NCBI GenBank assembly: GCA_016987375.1
Contig: PJRA01000549.1
Span: 493,622-556,145 of the forward strand
Direction of reading: 5' to 3'
Length of the DNA stretch: 62,524 bases
DNA from: Brachionus koreanus
Lineage: Eukaryota; Rotifera; Eurotatoria; Ploima; Brachionidae
The position numbers and the translations under genes are program-made. Positions within the stretch are counted from its first letter, which is position 1; the number at the start of each line of letters is the position of its first letter. Below the pieces are notes generated by a model. The model was not told where the DNA came from. It made no database searches and was given only the letters and a program-made list of their open reading frames with translations. This document shows, piece after piece, positions 45,401-57,026 of this stretch.

Positions 45401-46033
45401 ACTCGAGACAGACAAGCTAGCAAAGGATGCCTGAACAGTAAAGACCAACTGAACAGCACTCTGAATGTAGGACTACAATCTAATGCGAAAAAAGTTTTGG
45501 CTATAAGTTTTTCTTTCTTGCCTGAATGGAGTCTGGCCAAGAAGAGGTCTATCGACTTGGTCGAACCACTAGGTGCCTTAGAGTACATGATGAAAAGCTT
45601 TGGCATCGCTCCAGAAACTAGTGTTGGACATACATTAAGTGCGAAGACTCCGAAGAAGTCGTTGTCTTCATCAGCTATTGACAAATCTGGCAAAAAATCA
45701 TCAGTAAAGACAAAAGCTACAAGCAAATCAAACTTGCCTAAATCAAGTAATAAACAATTGTTCCAAGAAGTCCAGGAGCCAAAAGTATTCGCTCATAGTG
45801 TTTTCAGAATGGAACATGCTAGTCCTGAGAACATGTGTGATCCGGATTTTGATGATGATCACTTTTCAATCACTAGCAATGAGAGCTATAGATCAGTCAG
45901 TTCTGTTACCACGGTCAGAAGTATTTCAAATTTAGATGCTGAATTACCAAAGTTGAATTCGACTCTTGTAAGCAATCAAAATCGTTGGAAAAAAGGTGAA
46001 ATGAAAAAATCCGAATCAATCAATTTTTCATAG
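42404..46033 (+). CDS. ASPM-like protein: ASH domain, IQ array, armadillo-like end, no CH domain
   Basis: A single intronless frame of 1209 aa. Residues about 34-133 resemble the N-terminal ASH (MSP-like) domain of ASPM/Asp: LTLAPFTKPPKINFGQLKIN, then ITWQPEKPGNFKFAILFEVT. Residues 140-370 are low complexity (Thr run TTTTTTT, many TP sites). Residues about 372-830 contain a charged coiled segment and a dense series of IQ-like calmodulin-binding motifs, such as IICQKKWRYKIFRRK, VLVQRKWRLVKFRRC, VIQSNFRSFIQRKKF and IIQKYWRGYWTRKNL. Residues about 860-1000 form a helical armadillo-like region (FTREGAIEILYAFIMNCNRS, VKLCLQILINLSKYSQTIEY) as at the ASPM C terminus. The tail is Ser/Lys-rich. ASPM/Asp organises spindle poles. 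The calponin-homology domains usual between ASH and IQ parts are not present. Confidence 0.82.
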   Translation: MTDCVPSTHGLVFSISPAKKQPKSKKEDDDEENILTLAPFTKPPKINFGQLKINDSVVRSVLLINPQKFDLDLIVSNNELNINNIQLTIEQGKNVNLKITWQPEKPGNFKFAILFEVTNSARLKFLVHAFGVCIKPEEKKPIRRPLNMLQPLKKKTDPPLVKKKETTLSTKYKTTTTTTTTILKKSTAQKSKFDETVIIEKNGNKENNKNLGITIEAKSETRQDTESRCVKSIYEDSFTEPRALDSTPKYPEIKTPTQPTGRAQLTPKLSDFIKTSNISDQSPCLISSTSTKITKIAATKYVDISIDQENPLNSKTVIDDGPKTPHFPLKYTSHFCDQIPFDSKMAEEDSRFIQTPKLDRNYLNKENFADTFLLEKYAIICQKKWRYKIFRRKLREIKLRTKTERLSQLLAGSKGLALEFEMLNKRQDELVIQQQMEKQRKEMLLIQMEKEEKERKEKLLKCVIMCQRAIRMKRFRKFFRKYQLEMILKSAVLVQRKWRLVKFRRCLNALKLEEQMRIEREFQVNKCVLLCQRLFRYKKFRKCLNALLEEKKQLQRQMQAACVLQKSWRMLRFRQQMTKYRSAALTIQSWYRNCIQPRNNFILLKTYTLKIQAIYRYKVAKRTKSALVIQSNFRSFIQRKKFILMKKSVARIESWYLGKQDRIKFLKLMRSLPLIQARFRELIKKQNKAAIVIQQAYNYYKFRREMNRYRQCAIKIQKWSRSMKFRYDFLEHRRILIKSIVLIQRKWRSFLIKREKTRVLSAVIIQKYWRGYWTRKNLETIREQRLEEIRVEHEMAILNHCATKIQSAWRGFQVRKSTTQILGSIRSRLSFYQTNTSSESNTLGSRIKNSLRILNYPCVPIQQIMLALVDLDKVTRLSPECCLLFTREGAIEILYAFIMNCNRSVPHMDLVKLCLQILINLSKYSQTIEYILSPAGSCLLLLNLLQAYQSSNPRIFMDACIIFTLLSQHDSIKEFILRQENFSKKITSIHSVLERRANFTRDRQASKGCLNSKDQLNSTLNVGLQSNAKKVLAISFSFLPEWSLAKKRSIDLVEPLGALEYMMKSFGIAPETSVGHTLSAKTPKKSLSSSAIDKSGKKSSVKTKATSKSNLPKSSNKQLFQEVQEPKVFAHSVFRMEHASPENMCDPDFDDDHFSITSNESYRSVSSVTTVRSISNLDAELPKLNSTLVSNQNRWKKGEMKKSESINFS

Positions 46034-47251
46034 ATGTACATTTTTTTAAAAAAATGTTAAAAAAAAAAATTTCTAAAATTAAAATTTAAAAATTGATAAA
46101 TTCAACTAACTGTAATAATCAATTTGAAAAGTTTGATCAAAATATTTTTTTATACTAATTTTGATACTTAATAATTATCGAAAGCATTTAGAGAATTTTT
46201 TTTTTAAATAAATAGTCTTTAAAAAAAAAGTCGGAATTTTTATTAGAATAAAACGAAAAAAAAAAACTTCTATGCCAAGTTTGTTTTTGGTGGCTTTCAA
46301 GAGATTAAATAGAAAACTAATTAAAAGTTTACTGCGTTCAAAATCAAGAATTTGTATACTTAGACTAAAATAAAGGCAAGATTTATAAACAAAATTAAAC
46401 TAGGTCGTCAAATGGCTAAAATAGAGATTAAATTATTAAGAAATCTTATATTCAAATTTATAAAAAAATTTTCTATTTAAAAATAAAATTATTTATTACT
46501 TTTGTTCTATTTGCTCTCAGTTAATAATTTTTCTCTAAAAATGAATATTGATTTTTTTTTCTATTTTCTAGCAAGTCCATGTGTTTAGATAAGAAAATTA
46601 AAATTTTTTTTAATTAGTTGAATCTAAATTGAATATTCAAAAGTGGCTAAGAGTTATTTCAAATTTGTTTGTTAGTTTCATTCGCTCAATTGATTGTGTA
46701 TAAAATCAGACATTATAAATTAATTTGATGAATCAGATGAATCATTCTGAACGAAATCACTCAAGTATAAAATTTATGAAAGATTTTTGGAATTTTTTTG
46801 CTTGAAAAACAATAATCTATTGAGCTTAAATTAGTGGTTATTTTTTCCTTTAATTAATAACAATTTACAAGTTATCTAATCTAAATAGAAAAAAGTCTAA
46901 AATAGGATTTTATTTTGCATAAAGTTGTGTTATGATTAATGGTTAAAAAATATGACTTAAATTTAAAAGTAAAATTATGAAGGTTTTTTTCAAATTTATA
47001 ATTAATTATAAAATATTTTTAAACGAAAAAATAAAGAGAGTTATATTTTAGAATAATTTTATTTGAGCTTTCAAAAAAATCATGAATGATGCATTAGCTA
47101 AAAGAAAAGGTTTTTTGTAGCAATTTGCCTGAAAATTGACTTTTTTTTTACAATCAAATATGATTATATTCGCGTTGCTAGAGTTTAATCTTTGGGTTTT
47201 TTTTTTAGAAAATATTGTTCTCTATTAATGCTTTGATTACTTAGTCAAAAA
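46034..47251. other. AT-rich intergenic DNA
   Basis: Between the ASPM-like and myosin genes. No coding or RNA gene is seen; the myosin promoter should lie near the 3' end. Confidence 0.5.
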
Positions 47252-50200
47252 ATGGTAAAATTTTTCCTTTTGTTTAATTTTTAAAATGAAAAATACTAAT
47301 TTAGAACTATCATTGGACTTCTAACAATGTCAAACAGTCGGGCTTTGACGACATGGTGCTCTTACCCAAAATCACCGAACAGGCCATTTTTGACAATCTT
47401 AAAAAAAGACTAATGGATAATTACATATATGTAAAGTTTTGCTAATTAAAAAAAATAATTTTATTTAAATTTGACAAACAGACTTATATCGGACCTGTGC
47501 TAATAGCCGTAAATCCTTACAAAGAATTGCCTTACTTTTCTGACGAGGAAGTAGAAAAATACCGTGGAGCCGTAAAAAGATTTTCAAAAGAATTTAAGTA
47601 AAAATTTTAAACTAATGTAAGCTCAAATAGAGTCAAATTGAGAATCCACCGCACATATTTGCAGTTGCTGATTTTATGTACCGTAACATGCTAATTGACA
47701 ATGAGAATCAGTGCGTAATAATTAGTGGTGAGTCAGGCGCTGGCAAAACTGTATCTGCCAAATACATTATGAGCTACATTTCTAAAGTATCTGGTGGAAA
47801 TCAATCACACAAAGTTCAGAATATAAAAAACGTCATCATTCAATCGAATCCGCTGCTGGAAGCGTTCGGAAACGCTAAAACTCTACGAAACAACAATTCA
47901 AGTAGATTTGTATGTCTTGTTTTCAAATAGCTTTCGAAAAACTTCAATTTTTTTTAAAGGGTAAATATGTTGAAATTCAATTTAGCAGAAGTGGCGAGCC
48001 CGAAGCAGGTCGAGTTACTAATTTTTTACTAGAAAAAGTAAATTAAAAAATAAAAAAATTAGAATTTAATTCAAAAGTTTTATTTTCAAGTCAAGAGTTG
48101 TTGGCCAAGCAAAAAATGAGAGAAATTTTCATATATTTTATCAGTTATGCTCTTATAATAATATTGATTTACACAGTAGTTTTCTTAATAACAAATCGAT
48201 TATATATGGCTAATTTTAATATCTATTTTGATTAGAAAAGCTGGGCATAGTAGACATGAGTAGGTTCATGTATTTAAATAGAAGTGGTTGCTATGAAGTA
48301 GATGGAATAAATGACCGAAAAGACTTTGAAGAAGTCCAGAGCGCAATGCAAGCTGTCAAAATATCTGACCAAGACCAATTTAACATTTTTAAAATAGTGG
48401 CTGGTATTTTGCATCTTGGAAATATTAAATTCACTCCTCACGGAAATTACGCTCAAACTGAAAATATTGATTGTAAATTTTGTTGAAAATTATAATTTTT
48501 ATATCTAATTAAAATAAAAAAGCCTTAGAGTATCCGAGTTACTTATTGGGTATAAATAAAGAAAATCTGAGAACAAAATTAGTTAGCCGTACTATTGAGA
48601 CTAGAGCTGGGAGTATAAATGAAAAGATAGATGTTACTTTAAATGTAGAACAGGCTGAATATACAAGAAATGCACTAGCAAAAGGAATATATGCTCGGCT
48701 TTTTGATCATTTGGTCAATGTAAATTGAGATGACTAAACAAAGAGTCCTTTTATTTCTAAATTTTTTTTCAAGGTTATCAACAGTGCAATGGAAGTAAAA
48801 AATCCAAATTTGGTTAATATTGGTATATTGGATATTTATGGCTTTGAAATATTCGACCAAAATGGTTTTGAGCAATTTTGTATAAATTATGTCAATGAAA
48901 AATTACAACAAATATTTATTGAATTAACACTCAAAGCTGAGCAGGTAAGAAATTTTTTTTAGAAATTTTGGCTCTGTTTAAATAATGATTAATTTCGAAA
49001 AGAATTTTAATACTTATACTCTTATTTTATTTTCTTAGGACAAAAAATTAAAATTATTTTTAATGGAAATTTTTTTCATCAAATAGCAAAAATATTTTTG
49101 AAAATTTTGTCAATTTTTTTTAACATAAATGTACATATGTAAAAAAAAGAAATGAAAATGAAATATTTTCAACCACGATTTAATTTCCTCACAAAAAGAG
49201 TTACGGAAGCATGGAATAAATTACCAACATATATTGTAAATGCACAGAGTCTAAATAGTTTAAGGCAAAAGTGGACGTCTTATAGCGAGAGCTACAGCCC
49301 AAAAAACTCTACTTGAACTTTTTCACAGTTCAAACTGGTGTTCGGTTTACTACTACTACTACTATTTTTTTAAACATAAAATTACAAAATATTTCTAACT
49401 TGAGCCAAAGGCTTTTTATTTTTTTCATTGTTTAAATTAGCTGTCATTCATTAATTTTGATGAAAAGTGATAAAAAAACATTTAAAAAAATAATTTTTAA
49501 AATTCTTTTTAACACTAGAAAGTCCGGCTGATTATTAATAAACATTTTAAATTTAGTTATGTAAACAAATTAAAGATTTTTTTGAAAATCGATTAAAATT
49601 TTTTAAAATCAAAATAATTAGTTTTTAAAAGTTATTAAAATTTTATTTCAATCAAGAAATGTTTAAGTTTGAATTTATAAAAAAAGGTTCTAAAAAACCC
49701 CTTAGACTTTCTAGTGTTAAATTAAATCTATACTTATGACATATTGCTAACTTCTAATATCCAAATCACTAGCTTCAAATTTAAAGATAATTTTGAACTA
49801 ACTGTCAAACCATGCATTATTTTAATTTAATATTTTTTTAGCATTAATATCCTTTAAAATTTTATATAAAACCGTATTACCTTGCAGACTAACGTCCCGC
49901 AAAAACTATCTTTATTGAAGTATTTAGGACCTTAGCTTAGCTGTGGAAATTTGACTCAAATAAATTTTTAATAAAGTTCAGTTTGGTTTATTAGAAAAAT
50001 ATAGAGATGAGGCATATTGGATGTTGATTTGCTTTGATTTATTTTAAAAATTGATTATGTTAAGAAGTGATTAATTCTATACGTGCCACAAAAATTAGCT
50101 TTCTTGAGCTTAAAGTCTAATTCAATATTCAATATTCAATTTCTATATTAAATTTGGCTTTCTTCATTAGTCTCATCTAAATTTTTTATATTCTTCCATT

Positions 50201-53198
50201 TTTCTTAAATGTATTTTTTCAAATCATTTTTTTGGTTTGTCAAATGTTATTTTTTATTCAAAAATTTGTTTTGACTTTAAATAACTGATCGATTTAAAAT
50301 TTGAATATAAAATATTTTTTAAATTCAATGGTTATCAGAAATAAAACCAGGAAAACAAGCTGATTTTTGGATGAAGATTACTAAAACATAACAAAAGTGA
50401 TCACAACATAAATTTATTTTTTTTAGAAAAAGTTAATCAAAACATAAAAATATTATTAAATGCAACTAATAAAACATAAAGTGATTTTTTAATTTTGCAT
50501 AAAAAGATTATTAAAACATAAAATAAGTTTTGGTAAACTCATTGATGAGAAAAAGCACCTGTCTTTTGTACATCAACAAAATGGATACAAAACCTTTATT
50601 TTGTGATTGTCTACATTGTTAGCGCAAATAGAGCATCGGTTAGTGTTATCATGGGTTGAGGTCGCTTTTGGATATCTCTTGAAAAAGAATTCGATTTTCA
50701 CGTCAGATTTTATTTGCCAAAAATACCCAATATAATTTTTTCCTCATTTTTTAACAAACAAACAACAAAATTCTAAAAAATAATTTCTAAAATTTATCCT
50801 TTTTATGTATTAGTAATCTTCATTTATGATTATTTATCAGTCTTAAATTATTGTTTAAATTTATTAAAGATTCACTTGAATCATCTTTATCAATTAATGT
50901 GTCATAAATTTTCTTTTAAAAAATTATACTTTATAAATTCAAAAAAAAAGAAGAAATCATTTCTTTAAAAGTTATACAACTTAAATTTTCATTTTTACAT
51001 AGGAAGAGTACAAACAAGAAGGTATTAAATGGAATGACATTAGTTTTTTTAATAACAAAGTTGTTTGTGATTTGATTGAGTCGAAAAATTCACCACCAGG
51101 AATATTTAGTATAGTAGATGATGTAGTGATTACAATGCATGCAACTGGAGAAGGAGTTGACCAAAATTTGCTTCAAAAACTGCACAAATCCTATTTGGGT
51201 CACGCCCATTTCACTGCATGTGGATCAGGATTTTTAGTAAAACACTATGCCGGTGATGTGAAATATGAAATAGAGGGTTTTTGTGAAAAAAATAGAGATG
51301 TCTTATTTCAGGATTTGGTTGATTTAATGAAATCCAGTTCTTGGTAAAAAAAAAAAAACTAAATTAAAAGAAAAAATTTGAAAACTTATAATTTAATCAA
51401 GCTCTTTTGTGCGAAACTTATTTCCAGATCAGCCATCTGGTCCAGGTAAACGTCCGACTACTGCTGGCAGTAAGATTAAATCTCAGGCTAATCAACTGGT
51501 TGAAAAACTAATGAAATGCTATCCATCATACATTCGCTGCATTAAGCCTAATGATCTAAAACAGTCGCGAAATGTGGAGGAAGAAAGAATAAAGCATCAA
51601 ATCAAATATTTAGGTCTAGTAGAAAATGTACGAATTAGACGAGCTGGCTTTGCATATAGACGCGAATTTGCCAAGTTTTTACACAGATATCATATTGTGT
51701 CAAAACAAACCAAATTTTGGAACGGACCAGTTGATAAAGGTATAAAATTAATTATGGATTCGGTTAACATGGATCCATCAGAATGGCAAATGGGAAAGAC
51801 CAAAGTTTTTATTAAGTCACCTGAATCGGTACAGAAAATTTTTTTTTTTTAGAAAAAAATTATTAATTTTTTTTAAGCTGTTTTTGTTAGAGGAGATTAA
51901 AGACAGACGATATAACGAATATGCAGTTGTTTTGCAGAAAGCATTTAGAAGATTCAATGCAGTACAATTCTATTTGAAACTAAAAAATGAGGCGGCCGAT
52001 TTATTGTATCAGAAAAAAGAAAGACGAGAAAATAGTGTTAACAGAAAATTTTACGGAGATTACATGGGTTTGGATAGATTTCCGGGCATTCAAGCGTTAA
52101 TACCAAAGCGGGAAAACGTTGAATTTGCTCAAACATGCTACAAATATGAGAGAAAATTTAAGCCCCAAAAACGAGACTTAATTTTGACCAACAAAGCTAT
52201 TTATGTTATTGGTAGAGAAAAAGTAAAAAATAAAAAAAGCAAACAACTGGTGGAAGTAATTAAACGTCGAATTGAATATTTACAACTAAATAAAATTATA
52301 CTAAGTCATTATTGTGATAATTTTGTCATGCTTGTACCTTATAATCAATACGGTACTTTATTACAAGTAGAATTTAAGACAGAATTTTTGACAACATTTA
52401 CCAAACGCTACAAAGAAACTCATAACAAGGAATTTACTATTGATTTTTGTGATTCGTAAAATTCTTTTAATTCTAACTTTCTAATCACATTTGTTTAATT
52501 AATTTAGGATTGAATATGAGATAAAAAAGGACAAAATGTTTGGTGGAGGCACTCGTACTCTAAAATTTGTCAAAGATCAATCGATCAAAGAGGTCACAAT
52601 GGTGCCCAGCGGTAAACAATGTAGCATAAAAGTCCCACAAGGACTTCCAAATACAACTAGTAAATTTAAAAGAATTTAATTTGATAAAATTAATTGAAAT
52701 TTCAAAAAATTAGGACCAAATCCAAATTATTATCAGAAAAATTTTGAATCTGAAAAATGGTGGCCAAAATTCGAGCAATTAAAAAACAAATTTAACATTA
52801 CAATAATAAAAGGTGACAGATCTAGACCAAGTAAAGCTAAAACTAATTTAAAAAAAACAGGAAATCAGCCAAAGTAAATTAAGTTAGTAGAATACAATTA
52901 TTTTTTATTAATTAATTTTTTTTCTAGGCCACCGATTAAAGAAAGAAAGCCCAAACCGGTAGTACAAGAACCTAATTATCCAAAATGCAGAGCTCTTTAT
53001 TCGTATTCGGCCACTGATCCTGACGAACTATCTTTTGAAGAAAACGATATTATCTATATAGTTAGACAAAAAGGTATATGAAATTTAGCTTAATAAGTTT
53101 TCAATTTTTTTTTAATTTTAGATCCCATCGGCTGGTGGTATGGAATTTGTAATGGAAAAAACGGACTATTTCCATCAAACTACGTCGAAATTCTTTAG
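47252..53198 (+). CDS. Long-tailed class I myosin (Myo1e/f type)
   Basis: An actin motor linking membranes to actin in endocytosis and protrusion. Exons after a probable one-codon ATG exon (47252-47254) are 47305-47430, 47482-47571, 47631-47909, 47960-48037, 48091-48175, 48236-48472, 48523-48719, 48774-48944, 51003-51343, 51402-51828, 51878-52455, 52508-52659, 52714-52873, 52928-53073 and 53122-53198. The total is 1048 aa (human MYO1E 1108). The motor has the P-loop [13 protein letters not shown], switch I NNNSSRF, switch [10 protein letters not shown], and actin-binding [14 protein letters not shown]. One IQ segment follows ([20 protein letters not shown]). The TH1 lipid-binding tail has [17 protein letters not shown] and [12 protein letters not shown] basic linker ([12 protein letters not shown]) and an SH3 domain ([37 protein letters not shown]) end the protein. 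The 2 kb intron 48945-51002 contains a LINE relic and a MITE. Confidence 0.96.
49155..49363 (+). mobile_element. LINE 3' end with TAC-repeat tail
   Basis: The frame [20 protein letters not shown] followed by [12 protein letters not shown] matches the extreme C terminus of CR1/Jockey-type reverse transcriptases (FxxRVxxxWNxLPxxVVxAxSxxxFKxxLD). A stop follows at about 49314. The copy ends in a (TAC)n microsatellite at about 49348-49363, a typical 3' end for such elements. It is a 5'-truncated insertion in the myosin intron, same strand as the gene. Confidence 0.85.
49509..49720. mobile_element. piggyBac-like MITE, copy 4
   Basis: A 212-base element with TTAA edges. The left end is TTAACACTAGAAAGTCCGG and the right end AGACTTTCTAGTGTTAA. 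The 16-base terminal inverted repeat CACTAGAAAG-type sequence resembles the CCCTAGAAAG ends of piggyBac. It is non-coding and lies in the myosin intron. Confidence 0.78.
50380..50523. repeat. Degenerate AAAACATAA repeats
   Basis: Five matches to (A)AAACATAA or ACAACATAA occur within 145 bases, at about 50383, 50403, 50439, 50471 and 50513. Several are preceded by ATTA or TTAAT. The spacing is irregular. It lies in the large myosin intron; function unknown. Confidence 0.4.
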
Positions 53199-53752
53199 CA
53201 ATTTTTTTTGTTTTATTTTTAAAGTTTTTAAAAAAAATATTTTAAAATCTTCCTTTTTTTATTTGGAATTTTTATTTTTAGATTAATTTATGTCTAAAAT
53301 TTTTAAACAAAGATATTACTGAAAAATTTGTCTTTATCACTTTTTTCTAGATTCAGGCCAAAAGTACAAAAAGTCAAAAAGCAAAAAGATAAGATTAGAT
53401 CAAAATATTAGATTTTTTATCTCAAAGTCAAATGGTCAAAATTTTTATTCTTCTAATTAAAATCGACTGACTCCCTTAACGGAAATTCACAATTTGATTT
53501 TTATTTCTAAATTTATTTTGATTCAAAACAATTAGAGTTAAATAATCACTTATTTATTTTTGGGAGTCAAACATTCTTATCTAAAATTTCAATCAAGATT
53601 AGGTGTGCTAAAAAATTACGTTTTTAACACAAGTTATAAGCAATATTTGATTTATATAATACAAGCATTTTTCAAAGACACAAGAGTTATTCAACTCAGT
53701 TGCAAAAAAATAAAAAAGAAAAAAAAATTTATTTTAACTCTATTTTTATAAG
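53199..53752. other. Spacer between myosin and KMO genes
   Basis: AT-rich, no gene. The bases just before the KMO start (TTTTAACTCTATTTTTATAAG, immediately followed by ATG) look like a 3' splice site, so a 5' intron or trans-splice site is possible. Confidence 0.45.
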
Positions 53753-55469
53753 ATGCCCAGTTTAATTTCTCAAATCAATGATGAAAAGAAAAAAATTACA
53801 GTCTGTGGTGCTGGTCTAGTTGGATGTTTGGCAGCTTGTTACTTTGCAGAAAGAAATTATGATGTAACTCTATTTGAGTATAGATCCGACATTCGAAAAA
53901 TGAAAGTGGTTGCTGGCAGAAGCATAAATATGGCTATGAGTGTGCGTGGACGAGAGGGACTAAAGCGCATAAACGCAGAAGAGGCAATCACTTCTAAGGG
54001 TATCGAAATGTACACTCGTATGCTTCATGACACTCATGGAAACATGAATTCAGTACCCTATGGAAAAAGCTCCCAATGTATTCTTTCAATAGACCGAAGA
54101 TATCTAAACGAATTATTGTTAAATGGTAATTTTTCTTCTAGAATAACAATTGATGATAAAATTTTACTTTAGAGGCTGAAAAATATCCAAATTTGACGAT
54201 TGAGTTTAATCATAAAGTTAAAAAATGCAATACAAATACTGGTGAAGTTATTTTTGAAAAGTATTTTATAAATTCATTGATAAACTTTTCTAAATTTAAC
54301 TATATAAGCACATTGACTGGTCAAGAGGTGAAAATAAATTCAGATTTAGTAATTGGTTGTGATGGTGCTTATTCTACTGTACGACAAAGTTTGCTCAAAG
54401 ATAAACCAGTTAACTTTTCGCAAAGTTACAATTCAGGTTATTATTTAGAATTGAGGATTCCACCAATTAATGGAACATTTGCTTTACCACCAAAGCATTT
54501 GCATATTTGGCCAAGAGGAAACTTTATGCTTATTGCACTTCCCAATCAAGACTTTTCGTTTACATGCACTCTTTTCATGCCTTTGGAAATGTTTGATCAG
54601 CTTAAGACATCGGATCAAGTGATAGAATTTTTTCAAAAGTATTTTGTTGATGCTATGAATTTAATGGGTAAAGAAAGTCTAGTAGAAATGTATTTTTCAA
54701 CCAAACCTTCTTCTCTAATTTCAATCACAGTAAAGTTTCTTAATTTTCTTAATAAATATTATTTGATTTTCTATTTGAAAACTTTAGTGTGATCCTCACC
54801 ATGGTAAAAAATGTGTTCTTTTCGGTGATTCAGGTATTTTTTAGATTTGAACCAAAGCTTAAAATAACTTAAAATTAAATTTAGCCCATGCAATGGTTCC
54901 ATTCTATGGTCAAGGAATGAATTGTGCTTTTGAAGATGTTGTTGTTTTTTTCGAAATTTTGGATTCAATGGGTTTTGATAATATTGATAAAGTGCTTGAA
55001 AAATATTCACAAACCAGAGTTCCTGACGCTCATGCAATCTGTGAATTGGCTATTAGAAATTATGACGAAGTAGATAAAATCAATCTTAAATTTAAAATTA
55101 ATATTTTAAATTTAATATTTTTTATTCAATAATAGATGAAATATCTGGTTACAACAAAAGGTTATAAGTTAAGAAAAAAATTGGACAATTTCTTAAATGC
55201 TTTGTTACCCTCATACTGGGTTCCTTTGTATACAATGGTGACTTTTTCTAGAATTCGTTATAGTGAAGTGATTGCGGCTCGAAAGAAACAGGACAAAGTA
55301 AAAATTTTTTTTAGATCAAAAATTTTTAATTAAATTATGTATTTAGATAATTAAGACTGTTGGTTGGGCATCTTGTTTTTCAGTATTGACCTTGTTTGGA
55401 TTTTATGCTTTCAAAAAAAAATCTAATTTTTCAGTTTTAAATAATTTTTTCAATTTTTTACACAAATGA
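53753..55469 (+). CDS. KMO: Kynurenine 3-monooxygenase
   Basis: An FAD- and NADPH-dependent outer-mitochondrial-membrane enzyme making 3-hydroxykynurenine in tryptophan breakdown. Exons are 53753-54125, 54173-54260, 54309-54729, 54788-54833, 54885-55069, 55136-55297 and 55347-55469, 1398 nt and 465 aa (human 486). It has the N-terminal FAD motif TVCGAGLVGCLAACYFAE (GxGxxG), AGRSINMAMSVRGREGLK, and the middle motif DLVIGCDGAYSTVRQSL. The active-site region follows: HIWPRGNFMLIALPNQDFSF and TCTLFMPLE. The second FAD motif is [20 protein letters not shown], interrupted by the exon 4/5 intron at the first Ala of AHA. A conserved MVTFSRIRY block precedes a single C-terminal membrane anchor (VGWASCFSVLTLFGFYAF). 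Intron 2 is 48 nt, in frame and free of stops. Confidence 0.97.
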
Positions 55470-57026
55470 TTTTTTATTAATTTTTTTTTGTTGTAATTTA
55501 GAAATAAGTGACATTTTTGCAATACGAAACCAAAATGAAAAATTAATTTGGGAAATTCGTATTGAGTTAAATTTAGCAAATAACTTTATTTTTTTCTAAT
55601 TTAAATTTTAAAATAAATTTTAATTAATAATTGTTAAAAAAATTATTTTTTCCTAGAAAATACTTACATAAAAATTGTTCACGTTTTTAATAATCAAAAA
55701 AGGTGAGCTGAATTTACAGCATTCTCTGCTAATATCTCCCAATTTTGTCGTAAATTCGAGTTAATATTTCTGTTTGCTCAAGTAAAAACCATTTTTATGC
55801 TTTTTCTGACAAAAATCATGTTTTTCAACACAATTTACATTCTGATTTAAATTTATCTAACTTAAATTTAAAATTTAGAAAAAAAAATAAAAACTCTAAG
55901 TGATATTTTTATATTTTTTTATTTTTCTTAAAAAATGAACTTGGTTTTATTGTAGGCCGTCTTGATGACCGTGGGGGTTAAATTTTTTTTTATACTAAAT
56001 TCTTTTTTCTATTAAATTTACAAATTTTAAATTATTTTGAAATTAAAAAGACCTGAATTTGTAATGAGCTAATTTTTCATTAAATCAATAAACTTAAATA
56101 CCACGATAAAGTCGAAACTTCAATTAAAAAAACAAACCTAAAATATAAAAAATATCTAATTTATTGAAATATTTATTTTCAGCAATATCGCTGTTGAGAA
56201 TTTTTCACCTCATAAATTTTTGAAAATTTAAAAAAAAAGATTAAATTTAAATAAAATTAATTGAAAAGTATTCCAAAATAAAGTATCATAATAATATTAT
56301 ATATTTGATATAAGATTTTTTTTAATAAATTAATATAAGCATTTAAAATAAAAAGAAAAGTCGTAATATTTTAAGAGAAAAACCTTTTAAATCAATAATA
56401 ATGAATAAAAAAATCTAAAAATAGAGTAAAAAAATATTATTTTAAAGCTTTTCACATTTAATTAGATTATTTCCGATCAATTTATGTCATTAAATCATGA
56501 AAATTTGTAATCTAGTAAATTTTTAGATTCTAAGAACTAACTAATTTGAACTTAAAAAATTTTGAGTTTAAAATTATTTAATTTTAGATATCTTTTCTAA
56601 TATATGTATGTTCACAGAACTTATCAAAGAAATAAAACTTCTACGATTCTAAAATTTGATTGTATATAACTTTGGGAAGAAATAAAAGATTAAACCCACA
56701 AGAACACTTTATTGTGAGATTTTGTAAAAATCTTGATACAAAAATACATGATAAAATATGCATTTATTTATTAATTTTAAATCTAAATTTAAAAACAATT
56801 TAAATTAATCTAATTTTTTTTTGAATTCAATCGACTTTTGTAGCAAAAAAAGAAACCAAAAACCAAAAATTCGCAACACCTTTAATATGATGATTCGAAA
56901 GCATATTTAAATCTAAAAAAACTAATTTGCATAATCTTAATTCTTTCTTTGAAACAGACAAACTCTTTTTCTATTAAGTAAATCTTAATTATTTAATGAT
57001 TTCAATTTTCATCAATATTTATACAT
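55470..57026. other. AT-rich intergenic DNA
   Basis: Between KMO and the tRNA gene. No coding sequence, repeat family or RNA gene recognised. Confidence 0.5.

Noticed and set aside
45370..45726. 118-codon minus-strand frame opposite the ASPM-like gene
   Set aside because: A shadow of the plus-strand coding region with no independent signal.
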